A stretch of DNA of 64,000 bases from contig NC_081414.1 of the NCBI RefSeq assembly GCF_030272615.1, forward strand, positions 662,854,438-662,918,437, written 5' to 3'. The DNA comes from Cryptomeria japonica. Taxonomy: Eukaryota; Streptophyta; Pinopsida; Cupressales; Cupressaceae. Shown one piece after another: positions 23,223-35,902 of the stretch (its first letter is position 1; every line of letters starts with the position of its first letter). Position numbers and translations under genes: made by a program. Under the pieces are notes generated by a model that was given only the letters and a program-made list of their open reading frames with translations, was not told the DNA's origin and made no database searches.

Positions 23223-25367
23223 ATGGTTGAAACCCGTATTCAAAAATCTAGGAGAGAAACTAAAGAGGCTCAAGAGTTCGCAAACATGAGTGTCTATGAG
23301 TATGACAATGATGTCTTTTTCAATACTGATCATAACAAATTACCTGATATGGATGCCTATAGAAACATTCCAAGTGTTGAGCACATGGACACTATAAACA
23401 ACAATGATACACACAATGACAATATGGACAACTTTTTCATACATTCAGCAGATGTGGAAGAATCCATTATGGACCCCCGCTTCAATCGATTGATTGAGGA
23501 AATAATGAAGAGGGATAGACAATACTTCTTACAAATGATGGCACAAAGTGGAGCCAAGATACCTCATGATTTTGACATGTCTCAAATAATGGAAAATCGA
23601 CCTTCACAACAAACTCACTCCAACATGGATCAAAGGAGGCCTAATAGTGGAGGCAATAGAGGACCACATATGGTACCTGAATCACCATCATCTTTGTTTC
23701 AAAAACCAGAGGTCCCACATACACATGGTCAAGCATATGATATTCACCTTCGCAGACCACTATCGAAGTCTTATGCAGAAAGATATGCTCAATCACATAC
23801 CAATGCTAAGGATCAACCACCAAAGCAATTGGATATTCAAAGGCATGCTCAAAATTTGGACACAAGGAAACCCCGTGTCAAATTTGGGGGTAACACATTA
23901 GAACATGACATGCCTATAGAATATGGTATACATGGACAAAATAGATATGACGTTCCTCAACATGAATCTATACCAAGTGGTCCATATATGTAGCATCATT
24001 ATAGACCTCCTCCATATGAACATGTGTATGATCAATATCATCCATATATGCAACATGCTCCTCCTCCAATTGGTGCCTCAAGCATGGGGTATGGTCCAAG
24101 AAGTCGATCTCCACCTAAGAGCAATTTGGAACAACAAATCAGGGACTTACAAAAGAAAATGGAGGACATAAATATACCAAAGCCAACATACACAATGAGA
24201 GACATATGTCCTTATCCATTTGACAAGAGCATTCCAATGCCTCCTTTTCCTACACACTTTGTGACACCTAAATTTGATAAGTATAGAGGAAAAGGGGATC
24301 CTAAGGCACACATAAGACAATTTTTCATAGCTTGCATTGAGGTAGCAGCAGAAGAGACATATTTGATGAGATTATTCCCACAGAGCCTAGGCGATCAAGC
24401 TATGGAATGGTTCTCCCAACTCCCACCTGGTATTAAGTCATGGGGTGACTTAGCAGAGGCATTTATCCAACATTTCTCCTACAACATAGAAACAGACATA
24501 TCAGTCACTACTTTGTGCAACACCAAGCAAAGGGATGGAGAATCTTTTTCATCATTTTTACAAAGATGGAGAAATCTAGCCAGCATATGCTCTTGTGAAA
24601 TTCCACAAAAACAAATGGTAGAGATGTTCACCCAAAATGTTAACAAAGACAATGGATATGATCTAAGGAAAGCTTGTTTGTCCACCTTCAAGGATGTCAT
24701 TGAAAAAGGCTTAGCGACAGAGAAGGTCCTAATTGAACAAGGAGTCATTAAGATATTCAAGGAAAACAAAGATGACTTTAAAGGAAAGGACAAGCCAAGA
24801 TTTTGGAATAAAAACAAGAACACAGTCAATGATGGTGTTGTTGATGCCAACACAGTGTGACCCAAATTCATTTTTTCTGGATCAAGCTCTACAAACAATT
24901 AGGTGAATACTCAAACAACTTCTAAATCACGAAGGAAGTACACTCCATTGGGAGAACCACTTGAGTCAGTTTTCAAGAAGCTAGTGGCAAACAAGGTAAT
25001 CACAGTTCCAAATTTTCCTCCATATGAACCAAAGGTTAAACCAAATTGGTGGAATGATGATGAGTATTGTGAATTTCATAAGAGCAAGGGTCATAAGACA
25101 AGAAATTGTCATCGACTAAAGAACATCATACAAGATCTCATTGATAGAGGTGACATTAAGATTGAGGGACACTCATCCAATCAAGAACATGAGATGTTTA
25201 AGGAACCATTCCCAAAACATGACAAGGGAAAAGCTAAAGCCACAGATGACCAAACCAACTATACCAGAGCAACCTATAACTATGATTCAACTATCAATCA
25301 CATTTCAATGGATAATTACGTCTCTACCATTATCATCAAGGACAAAAACTCTGAGAATTCTACCTAG
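23223..25367 (+). pseudogene. Gypsy-1 gag
   Basis: The start codon at 23223 (MVETRIQKSRRETKEA) opens a frame with stops at 23991, 24858 and 24900, ending at the stop at 25365. The first 260 codons are hydrophilic and rich in His, Gln, Met and Pro. A typical plant retrotransposon gag domain follows (about 24180-24760; LMRLFPQSLGDQAMEWFSQL then SWGDLAEAFIQHF). After it comes a CEFHKSKGHKTRNCHRLK segment, a short CHCC-like knuckle as found in Tat-type gag. It would form the virus-like particle that packages RNA. All later gag-pol segments are in the same frame. Confidence 0.9.
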
Positions 25368-26246
25368 AGACCCAAGATTGTCCTAAAAGGTGTTGGATCT
25401 TCTTCCGAACCTACCTCTGAATGTCATGTTACAACCCGTCGAGGTAAATTCACTTTGCAAGGTGCTCCAGCCAAAAACACCCCTTCTTCATCAACCAAGC
25501 CTGAGTATGAACTTGTAGAACAATTAGGGAAAACACCCGCGCTCATCTCCATTCTTGAGCTCCTACACATATCCCCTACACATAAGGCTATTCTTGACAA
25601 AATCTTGAGAGACACTGCCATTCCTATTGATCTGAATGTGGACCAGTTTCAAGCCATGGTGGGATACCTTTTCATTCCACATTCCCTTACATTCACAAAA
25701 GCCGATGACGCCTCCGTGAGCCAACCACATAATGCACCATTACACAAACATCGAATTAAATGAGTCCTGATAGATGGAGGAGCTAGTCTAAACATTTGTA
25801 CATTGAGCACAATTATATAATTGGGATATTCTGATAAAGCTGTGAATTCTACAAACAAAATCACCATCAAGGCATATGATGATGAAGAGCGTTCATCCAA
25901 GGGCACAGTCACCTTACCTCTCAGAGTGGGGCTAGTTACGAAGGATGTGGTTTGTCAAGTCCTAGACCTAGATCTCACATACAACATATTGCTAGGACGT
26001 CCTTGGATCCATGAAATGAGGGTAGTACCATCTACATATCACCAATGCATTAAGTTTCCTCACAATGGAGTGGAGATAATAGTTAATGGTGATCCTAATC
26101 CGTTCATATACTGCAATAACCTGAGATCAAAAACTAAGACCATCATTCCTAGTAATTGCGAAGCTATTCCTTCTTCGGCATACATTGATCTTGAGTCATT
26201 AAAACCTTTGACATCAAAACAAGGTGAGCTTAAAGGCAAATTTTAG
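25368..26246 (+). pseudogene. Gypsy-1 aspartic protease region
   Basis: In the same frame as gag. After a linker with TTRRGKFTLQGAP, the active site VLIDGGASLNIC lies at about 25764-25799, directly after a TGA at 25761. It is followed by TAA at 25818 and by the LLGRPWIHEM segment that closes plant gypsy proteases. The catalytic Asp-Gly-Gly is intact. The protease would cut the polyprotein, but the two stops flanking the active site prevent its expression. Confidence 0.85.
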
Positions 26247-27290
26247 GACAAGGGCATGGGGGAATACACTTTAAATCAGACCCTGTACTTACAACAAGTC
26301 ATGAGTTCACCAAAAGAATATGGAAGACCACATCCTAACAAGCAAGTATCCATCATTGTACTCAAATGGGACCCTACTACCTTTCAAAGATGGGGCGAAC
26401 TAGAAGAGGAAGACTTATACAAAATGTTTTACAAAGACATTGAAGATGATACACAAGATCACATCAGTCTACCATGTGAGAAATATGGCAAAGGTTTCAA
26501 GATCCTACAAAAATTCGGGTATGATGGAAAAAGCCCTCTTGGGTTACGAAAGGAAGGCATCATTGAACCCTTACAACCTGAATTGACATTGAAAAAGGAA
26601 TGCTTGAAGGGACTTGGTTTCCTGACTTCCAAGGTCCACAATCAAAGGATAGAAGAGGCCTTACAAATCAAAGCTACCAAAATTCAACAAGAGGATCGCT
26701 ATTCCAAAGACTCCAATGAATGGGAATGGGGTTCAGACAAATCCTCTAGTGACTACGAGCTCACTGAGACATTCAGAGAGCCAGATGAACCCATAGAAGA
26801 AGAGGAATTTTATAAAAGATTCAAGGTTGGCCAAGAAACAACCCATGAGGATTCCACACAGTCCTCGTCTCAAGATAGTAGGTTGAAATCACATAGGATG
26901 AGAACACCTATCCCACAATGCACTACTAGTGATGATAATTTGGATTTGTTCGCGATCAAGACTGATGAGGAGAGTGCCATCGATGACCTCGATAATTACC
27001 TTGACATACCCGAATATAACTGCATCTTCACTCTTAGCCCTGCTAACTTCGAAGACATTAAAGGCCTTCCCCTTGTTCACCACCAACTCATTGACTGGGA
27101 TCATGAAGGACCTACACAATTTGACACATTCCAAAATGATGAAGCTTTTATTGACTATCTTGGCATACGAGATGATCTTCCCCCTGGGGACCATAAAGCG
27201 GGATACACTATAGAACTCAATAGTGTGGCATATTTTGGTGAGGGCATCGGACCTTCCAGTTGTAAAAATGTGAAAATAAGAACAAACTAA
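26247..27290 (+). pseudogene. Gypsy-1 protease-RT linker with G-patch-like motif
   Basis: An open segment of about 344 codons in the gag-pol frame. Near codons 75-105 it has YGKGFKILQKFGYDGK followed by PLGLRKEGI, a Gly-rich G-patch-like motif. G-patches bind nucleic acid and occur next to proteases in some retroelements. The rest is acidic (EPDEPIEEEEFYKRF) and resembles the long spacer between protease and RT in Tat-type polyproteins. It ends with TAA at 27288. The boundary with RT is approximate. Confidence 0.65.
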
Positions 27291-28472
27291 GGGTCTTATG
27301 GTGAAAACCACACTGTGGCACTGTCTGACCCCAAAAAAGTAAAAATAAAGGACGTATCTGAGGGCGAAAACCTCTCTGAGGCACCTGAAGATGGAAGGCT
27401 CGACATTCTCCCAGCATCATATGAGGAAAAGTCATCTATGTTGGTAGAGGAGACTATCAAAACAAACATTGGTATAGAAGAAGTTCCACACAACATATTC
27501 CTGGCTCAATCGTTGATGGAGTCAGAAAGGTCAAAATTCATAAGTTTCTTCAAAGAACAACAAATCAACTTTGCATGGTCATACGTTGATATGCCTGGAT
27601 TAGATCCAGATTTGGTAATGCATCATTTGACAGTTAAACTGGGGGAAAAACCAGTGAAACAAAAATTAAGAAAGATGCATCCACAAGTCGCATTATTGGT
27701 CAAAGCAGAGCTTGAGAAATTATTGGATGTCAGATTCATACGCCCAATTGATTATCCTGAATGGATCTCCAACTTAGTGCCTGTCAGTAAACCAAATCAC
27801 AACATCATAATATGTATAGATTTCGGAGACATCAACAAAGCTTGTCCTAAGGATGACTTCCCATTACAAAATATTGACTTGATTGTCGATCTCACAACAG
27901 GTCATGAAATGTTATCATTGATGGATGGATTCTCTAGTTATAATCAAATAAAGATCACGTTCGAGGATCAACATAAAACATCATTCACTTGTCCTTGGGG
28001 AACCTTCTGCTGGAATGTCATGCCCTTCGGGCTAAAAAATGCAGGTGCTACATATCAAAGAGCCATGACTACTATCTTTCATGATCTCATGCATGTAACT
28101 ATGGAAGATTATGTCGATGACCTCTTGGGCAAATCAATAGACAGAAATACACATTTGGACATACTTTCAGTCGTCTTTGATCGGTTGGAAAAATACAAAG
28201 TAAGATTAAACCCCAAGAAATGTGTCTTTGGAGTAACCTCCGGGAAGCTCCTAGGATTCATTGTATCCAAAAGAGGAATCGAAGCTGATCCAACAAAAGT
28301 CAAGGCCATCCTAGAGATGCAACCACAAAGAAATATCAGTCAACTTTGGTCTTTACAAGGGAGACTCCAGTCCATACGAAGATTCATAGTGCAACTTGCA
28401 GATAAGTGTAATCCTTTTCAACACCTGCTACATAAAAATATCAAATTCAAATGGGATGATAACTATCAATAG
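27291..28472 (+). pseudogene. Gypsy-1 reverse transcriptase
   Basis: An open 394-codon segment in the gag-pol frame ending at TAG 28470. It contains the gypsy RT series KLRKMHPQVALLVKAELEKL, FIRPIDYPEWISNLVPV, the CIDFGDINKACPKDDFPL palm entry, CPWGTFCWNVMPFGLKNAGA, and the catalytic YVDD at about 28110-28121. All the core motifs are present, so only the surrounding stops inactivate it. Expected activity is RNA- and DNA-templated DNA synthesis in the particle. Confidence 0.95.
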
Positions 28473-30731
28473 GATTTCCAGACACTCAAAGATTATCTTT
28501 TGAAGCCGCCAGTTCTGATGCCACCAGTTCCAGATCAGCCTCTGTTACTATACATATCAGCTACTCCAACAGCACTGGGGGCACTCTTAGTACAACAATT
28601 TGCTGAGGGCAAGGAAAAAGCAGTATACTATATTAGTCGCACATTGGTGGGATATGAGCTAAACTACACACCGATTGAGCATGCATGTCTCGCGGTGGTC
28701 TTTGCTTCGCAAAAATTACGACATTACATGCTTACTCATAAGACTAAGTTGGTTGCAAGAATCGATCCATTGAAATACCTTCTCAATAAAGCAACACTTA
28801 CTGGGCGACTAGCCAAATGGGTAATGATCCTGAGTGAATTTGACATCGAGTATGTGGACAGAAAAGCAATAAAAGGACAAGCCATCATAGATCAATTAGC
28901 AAATGCCCCCATGATAGATGATGTTCCTCTAAGTTTAGAATTTCTAGATGAATCCATTTTAACAATGTCACATGCAAAGCCATGGCAACTGTACTTCGAT
29001 GGTTCATACACACAGCATGGGGCAGGAGCTGGCATCCTCTTTATAACTCCTCAAGGGGATTCTATACTAAAATCATACCGCTTATCATTTCCTTGCACTA
29101 ACAATATAGCAGAATATGAGGCATTAACAACTAGATTACGGATTGCAGTTCAGTGGAAGATCCAGGAACTTCATGTTTTTGGGGATTCTCAACTTGTAAT
29201 TCGTCAAGCAACTGATGATTACCAAGCAAAAGATGAAAAATTAATGCCTTACAAACAAATGGTGGATGACCTGAAACAACACTTCACAAAGATAGACTTT
29301 GAGCAGATACCAAGAGAGCAGAATCGAGCCGCAGATGCCATGGCTACAATTGCTTCACTGATCCATCTACCTCCGAATGAGACCCGCTATAAGTTCTTGG
29401 TGGATAAGCTTTTGGTTCCTTCATATGAAATCAATCCTACTGAGATGATATGTGTTGTCGGTCCTAAGTCCCAGTTATATGGTTCCATTTTCACATACCT
29501 TCGTGACAATACCCTACCTCCTGATCTATCAAATAACCAACATCGCACTTTCATTTGCCAATCCTCTCGATATGTCATTTTAGCTGATATCCTATATCGG
29601 CGAGGTCTAGACGGCACTCTTCGTAGATGTTTAGAAATTGACAAAGCTCATATTGCATTACGTGAAGTACATGAAGGGATATGTGGTCCACATGCTAGTG
29701 GTCCTACCTTAGCCAAGAAACTCATCAGGACTGGATATTACTGGCCCAATATGGAAAAGGACTCATATCAGTTTGTCAAGAAATGTAAGAAATGTCAAAT
29801 TCATGGAGACCTCATACATGCGCCAGTGCAAGAACTTCAACCAATTGCGTCTCCTTGGCCCTTTTGTCAGTGGGGACTCAATCTCATAGGCAAGATTCAC
29901 CCTCCTTCTTCCAATGGTCATAAATTCATTATCACTGGGACAGAGTATTTCACAAAATGGATTGAAGTCGTGCCTCACACACAAGTCACTGGAAAATAGA
30001 TTGTTACGTTCATCCTCAACTATATCATTTGTTGATACAGTATTCCTGTATCCATTATCACTGATAATGGGCGTCCCTTCAAAAAATAGGATGTTCATGA
30101 ACTCTGTGACCGCTTCCATATTTCCCATCATTTCTCCACGCCATATTACCCCGAAGGTAATGGTCACGCTGAGGCATCTAATAAGACAATCCTTAAGATC
30201 CTAAAAAAGATAGTCGACGTCATTGGCCGTAATTGGCCTATCCAACTTAATCCCGCACTTTGGGCATACCGTACAAGTGTTCGCACACCTACAGGAGCTA
30301 CACCCTATTCACTTGTCTATGGCACTGAAGCTATCTTGCCTATTGAGGTTGAGCTACCCTCTTTACGAGTCTCTTTATAAAACATTATTAGTGATGAAGA
30401 CTATAGGGTCTCTCGCTTACAAGAACTTGAACTATTGGATGAACGAAGACAAACTGCTTTTAATCATCTCAAGGCTTACCAACAATGAACGAGTCGCAAC
30501 TACAATCACAAGGTCAAGCCTCACACATTTGAGGTAGGTGATTTAGTTCTCAGAGAAAACCCCAAAAATTAGCAAGACAAAGAGAAGAAAGGCAAGTTCA
30601 AACCAAACTGGCTTGGTCCTTACATCATTAGAACGACAAATGGATCTAGTGCATATTAGCTCTCAACTACAGAAGGTGAACCTTTGGAGGATCCTATCAA
30701 CAGCATGCACCTTCGTAGGTTTTACACATAG
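28473..30731 (+). pseudogene. Gypsy-1 dual RNase H and integrase
   Basis: First is a worn gypsy-type RNase H (LLYISATPTALGALLVQQ, YTPIEHACLAVVFASQKLRH) at about 28530-28890. Second is a separate RNase H (PWQLYFDGSYTQHGAGAGI, NNIAEYEAL, FGDSQLVIRQ) at about 28980-29400, the extra domain typical of Tat/Ogre elements. The integrase follows, with an HHCC finger (HEGICGPH...CKKCQIHG) at about 29670-29805. The core starts with WGLNLIGK, where the first catalytic Asp position is Asn, and continues with TDNG and YYPEGNGHAEASNKT. Stops lie at 29997, 30033, 30087, 30378, 30486, 30570 and 30657. The frame ends HLRRFYT at TAG 30729. Confidence 0.9.
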
Positions 30732-32469
30732 CTCTTCAAAGTATCCTAATTCAAAAATACAAAAAAATTCAAAAAAATTCAAAAATACAAAAAAATTATA
30801 AAACAAAAAAAAAAATCGTTACTTGGTGAAAACCTGGCAAACAGGCACCTTGTGACACAAAAAAAAAAACATTGAAAAATCAAAAAAGTAAAGAGAAATA
30901 ATTTCGTCCAACGGTGAAAACCACTTCGGTGGCACCCTGGGCAAGTACCATGGTGAAAACTGGGTCACCAGTGCCATGCGTAGAGACATTGCTCCTCCCT
31001 CCTTTAGGATTCACTTTCATCCTTTCACTTTGCACACACTTACAACCTATTCATTTATAATAAATGTACCTATTCCCATCATGACTTGTTATTGATCTAC
31101 CCAAGATTGGTTAGCCATTCATAATAAACCTCCCTTTTCACCTCCCTTTCCATCCATAATAAATCAACTCCTATTTGTGGCTAAGGGAAATCCTATGTCT
31201 AGTGATAGGTGTGGAACTGTGAACATCACATGTTTCGAAGAGTACAGTTTCTTTTAGCTTTCTTCAGTCTATCTACGCACAATCCGCAATAAAGCAACAT
31301 TTGCATCGTAGATCCACAATAAAGTTCCGTCTTCTTCGCAATAAAGTATCAGTTTCATGGATTCAGTCAGTTTCAGATGAGACACAACAACAAAAATGGG
31401 CTTCAACAAATCAAATCTTTCAACAGACTCAGACAACATTATGGTTCAGTGCTATCTATCCTTTCTGTGAAAGTAAACATTGTGACTACAATCAAATAAG
31501 ACTTATACAAGTGACAAGAGACAGTAAATTTGAGGACTACAGTGGATGTTGGTGTCGAGTCTTGGTTTTCTTTTGATTTTATCTTTTGGTGACATGTCTT
31601 TTAGCTTTTCCAGGATGTCTCTGACTAGAGATTCTATCTCCAGGATGTCGTTGACTAGAAAGGCGAGGATGGGGTATCATCACCTATTTGTATTTGCTAT
31701 CTGTGGATTGTCTCTTAGTAATGCTATGACTTGTCCAAGGATATGAGGACACTATGAGTCTAGTATGAACTAGGGCATTCCTTGTTTACAACCGTCTTAT
31801 CTCCATGCAAACAGGTACAATGACTTTCTGGGTCAAACATATGCCTCGATTGTCATAACCTACTTGCCATAATAAAGCTCAATGATGATAACACACAAGA
31901 AGCTCTTTCACTTTCATATCTTTTGTCTTTCATCCCCCTTTCTTGATTGACTTTTTTTGTCCTTCTCGAGTCCGTGTAGCCTGCTATCACATGACTGAGT
32001 ATAATGACACACCAAAAAAATTTGCATTTCATGTAGTTGCACCTGCATTACCACATATAAACATTTCATACATACATATAGATATCACAACTACATCACA
32101 TCCTGCACACAACACCTGTTAGCACAATTTACATTTGCATTATCGTATTCATCTGCATTACATACATTCAAATTTACATTTGCATACACATATAAAACAT
32201 AAAAGAACAAAAATATATTGCATTTCATCATGTACATATTTGCATCCATATCATAAGCATCACATAGAAACATCATAGAAACACATAAAAGCATCACATA
32301 GGTACACATGCATATAGCTGCCGCAAAGAAGAATCATCTCATATATAGAAATCAAAAGTGTCATGATACAATGATGTCAAAATCATATGGCTACAATCAC
32401 CCATAGGTGTCTACATCATCATACAAAAATGATACAATATTGATACATAGGGAGCCCTCTACGGCTATG
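30732..32469 (+). other. Gypsy-1 untranslated region between pol and antisense PMD gene
   Basis: An A-rich start (30740-30900) is followed by repeats of GGTGAAAACCTGGCAAACAGG and GGCAAGTACCATG at 30820-30985. These also occur after the gag-like gene of gypsy-2 at 48660-48740. The rest, to 32450, has no supported frame. The conserved block may be an RNA signal shared by the two elements. Confidence 0.6.
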
Positions 32470-34421
32470 ATGAACTCCCTCCCTCGGAGCCACCTAGCCT
32501 CGATGGAATCTGAGCCCCTGAAGGACCCACCTCAGGATCATCCCTCCTATGCTCTCTATCTGGTGGTGGTGGAGGACCCATAACCCCACCACTAGACGCC
32601 TATCTCCTCTGGCTCCCTCCAGTAGCTGTCGCTGTCTGCGATGGTCTATGGAAGCTCCTCGCCCACTGATCAACTAGCACTACACCATAATAGAGATCCT
32701 GCTAGTAGCCTATCTGCTCCCCTACCTGCAGGACATAGGCATATCCAGCCCGTGTGTCCTCTGCGGCCTGCCTCCCAGCCCTTAGTGCTATCTCAGCCTC
32801 TGTGTAGTGCTAAATGGCCTGGTCTCGCTATCGCTTAGTATCTCTGAGCCACCTCTTGAGTCTATCCCTCTCCCTCTCCAGGTCCTGGATTTCATCTACC
32901 TATCCCTAACAAATCTCCCTTAGCTTAGTCAGCTCATCCTCCTCTGTCTCAGCCCCCTGTGGCTCTGCGTGTGGCTCCCCTTGTACGGGTGCCTGCCCTT
33001 GTGCCTGTGCCTATACCGGTGGTGATACCTATACCTATCCTTGTCCTTTCACCTATCTGGGACTCTGTGCTGCTGGCACCTATAGCGGTAATCCACCGTG
33101 ACCCCTCACCACCTGAGCCTGCCTGTCCTCTCCACCCTCCCTCCATGGTGCCACCCTCCTCTCTCCAACTGCCCCTCTCCTCCTCCATCGGCCTCTACCC
33201 CCATCATCTCCATCATCATCACCATCCCCACCACCATCTCCATCTAGTATCTCTCCTGGATCCGTCAAGCATGGGAATGGATGCTCGACCCAGTATGTTG
33301 TGTACTCGGCATCCATGTCGGCATCCTTGATCTTTGGCCATATGTCTCAGGGTAGGGGCATCATCTCTACTAGCTGTGTAATAGCCTGATCATATGATAG
33401 TAATAGCCCAAACTGCACCTAATCCCTAACAGTCCGTGCATACATGCCTGAACCCCGTGGCATTCACTGGATCCTGCCGAATTGCTTGCCCACCCTGTCC
33501 ACTAGCTGCCTCTCTAGTACATAGGGCATCTGCCCAATCAGATACCTACTTTGAAAGGTGTAGGGTAGCTCTACTGCATCATCCTCCCACTGCTCACATC
33601 CCAAGTAGGGCCTCCATATAACCATATCAATGTCATCAATAACCTGCCACCAGTACTCTAACCTGCCAATCCGTGGTTGTGAGGTAATCATGTCATACAA
33701 ATGCACGAAACTGCATCTGTGGCCTCTACCCCTAAAGTGTATCGGTCTCATCACTGGTAGATGCTCATAGGCCCACACCTATAACAATGTGACCCCGCAG
33801 CCCAATCCCATTGACCCATGGTACACAAACTGATGCAACTCGTAATATAGTTGCACTAGCATGCACGGACCCCAAACATATCTGGTGTGCTATGTCACCA
33901 GTGTCTCCAATGCACCTCCCTAGCCCACAGCCAACCCTTGTGTCACTCTATCTAGACACAAGAACCCACTAATCGATCCTCCTATCACTGCTGGTAGTGC
34001 CAATCCTGTCTGTGTCATGGTATCCCATGCCACATGCCCTGCCCTCACCTCCAGTCCTGGGTCCTGGAACACTCATCTCAGGGCCTCCCTGTCTCCATCT
34101 TGATCATAGGGAATCAGCTCCCCATCGGTTGGTATCCTCAAAATCCTGTATACATCCTCCAGGGTGACTGTCATCTCACCCATCGGCAAATGAAAGGTGC
34201 AAGTCTCAGAGTGCCACCTCTCCGCCAGTGCATTCAGCAGTCCCATGTTCCCCCGAAACTCAGGCACATACAGAATATGTCTCAGACCCATAGCCTCAAT
34301 AGCCGCTCGGTCCTTGAAGGTCAACTCAGGTTGCAATCTCTATGTCGACGGGAATCTCTCCTATGACTCCAACATAGGCAAATACTCTTGCAGTCAAGCA
34401 AATCAATCATGTCAATCATAG
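32470..34421 (-). pseudogene. Gypsy-1 antisense plant mobile domain (PMD/MAIN-like) gene
   Basis: Read on the minus strand, the N-terminal part at 34336-34073 has LRHILYVPEF and ALAERWHSETCTFHLP, then GEMTVTLEDVYRILRIPTDG, the signature of the plant mobile domain. A frameshift between about 34073 and 33780 precedes TRYVWGPCMLVQLYYELHQF. The 33778-33464 part holds VWAYEHLPVMRP, WRPYL and YLIGQMPYVLERQ. The C-terminal part is low-complexity, with Asp/Gly-rich runs and an acidic helical segment ending near 32470. Host PMD proteins such as MAIN affect gene expression and silencing, and transposon-borne copies are known. The role in the element is unknown. Confidence 0.85.
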
Positions 34422-34431
34422 TGGCATTCAC

Positions 34432-34740
34432 TGTTCATCACAAAATGCTACTTTTTATCTAAGTGCATATGGTATTCTATCCTAGTGACACTTCTTGTTC
34501 ATCACAAAGTGTTGCTTCTATCCTAGTGGTACTCCCTGTTCATCACAAAGTACTACGTGTTTGGCACTCACTGTTCATCACAAAGTGTTGCTCACATTTG
34601 CACTCATTGTTCATCACAAAGTGCTACTCACATTTGCACTCATTGTTCATCACAAAGTGTTGCTCATATTTTAGTACTCCTTGTTCATCACAAAGTACTA
34701 TATCTTGGTACTCATTGTTCATCACAAAGTGCCTTGATCT
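34432..34740. repeat. Minisatellite of TGTTCATCACAAAG units
   Basis: Eight copies of TGTTCATCACAAA(A/G)TG, spaced 34-60 bp apart and separated by variable CACTC- or TACT-containing spacers. They lie just upstream (antisense sense) of the PMD gene. On the minus strand the unit reads CACTTTGTGATGAACA. Confidence 0.85.
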
Positions 34741-34959
34741 ATCCTATCATAGGGCCTCTGCTTGAGTGAATCCTCTTGAGTAGTTTCATAATTGGCAACA
34801 TATGTTCTATCACAGAATTGTCAATCCTAGCCGTATTTGCAATCCTAGTCTTCCTTAGAGGACCTGCTTGAGTGTATCCTCTCAGCAACTTATCCAATCG
34901 ACAGTGTATGCTCATCACAGAACTGCCAATTTGACCTAGAAGACACAAATTCACATTTT

Positions 34960-35390
34960 TTGACACAAATGCGCTTTCCTGACATAAACGCGCTTGCAGA
35001 CTGCATAAACGTGCCTGTTTTACACAGACGCGCTTGAAGCACATAGATGTGCCTATGCTCTGCATAGACGCACCTGGAAGACACAGACGTGCCTTCCAAG
35101 CATAGATGCGCCTTCATAGCGCAGACGCGACCGCATTTTGCATAGACACAAATGCGCTTTCCTGACATAAACGCGCTTGCAGACTGCATAAACGTGCCTG
35201 TTTTACATAGACGTGCTTGAAGCACATAGATGTGCCTGTGCTCTGCATAGACACACCTGGAAGACACAGACGTGCCTTCCAAGCATAGACGCGCCTTCAC
35301 AGCGCAGACGCGGCCGCATTTTGCACAGACGTGTTTTCCAGCACAGACACGCCTAGCACCAACGCAGACGTGCCTGGATGTTTTTGACAT
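34960..35390 (-). repeat. Antisense leader array: 183-bp tandem repeats of CGCGTCTGTG-type motifs
   Basis: A 183-bp unit beginning GACACAAATGCGC at 34962 recurs at 35145. Each unit holds about a dozen degenerate copies of a 10-base motif. On the minus strand the motifs read CGCGTCTGTG, the same as in the sense leader at 21065-22735. The period is a multiple of three, so one minus-strand frame stays open across both units (166 codons), but its Cys-rich product looks like a repeat translation rather than a protein. Confidence 0.85.
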
Positions 35391-35902
35391 TTTTTGGACC
35401 CTAACCTAGAGTGCATTTATTACCCTATCTAGCATGCATTAATGACAACAATAAATGAAACAAAGTACAAGGAGATTTTGTGGTACTTATCGGCTCTCCT
35501 GCCTCTGCTGGCCTTTGGAATCGGTGAACGTGGTCAAATCTGTGAACAAAAGCCATCGCTGCTGACTGCTGCTGCTCTATTTTCGCTCTGCACTATCCTC
35601 TTGTGGATGTGTGGATGACAATGAGGATGTATTTTCCCTCGTGGTCTATCTTATAGACTACCCTAGCCCTAGCCCTCGTCTCTCGAGTCAGTCTTCATTA
35701 TCCCATGACTCTATCACTTTATCCGGTCAGTCCATTCTATCCCTTTCTTTCTTATCGAGAGATTATCTGCGATCTTTCCAGACATTTTCATCCAATCTCT
35801 TGAGGGGGCATATCATTCCCATCTTGGGGCAATTCTGTATCAGTTCATCTTATCTTCTTTGAAACAACGCGACAAGCCGCATTGTCTCAAAGAGGGGCAA
35901 AA
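35391..35902 (+). promoter_or_regulatory. Gypsy-1 3' untranslated region, hairpin and polypurine tract
   Basis: A 16-bp imperfect stem with an 8-base loop lies at 35855-35894, followed by AAAGAGGGGCAAAA (35889-35902) directly against the LTR. A second purine tract, GAGGGGGCAT, is at about 35803-35812. Stem and tract are shared with gypsy-2, while the loop differs. No coding frame is supported. Confidence 0.85.

Noticed and set aside
22452-23230. Overlapping small plus-strand frames upstream of gag in gypsy-1
   Set aside because: They lack known domains, overlap the motif array in three frames, and the true gag start at 23223 is well placed.
34890-35390. 166-codon Cys-rich minus-strand frame as a genuine secreted or toxin-like protein
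   Set aside because: It is the translation of a short tandem DNA motif in two 61-codon units, has no signal peptide, and other frames of the same array are also long.
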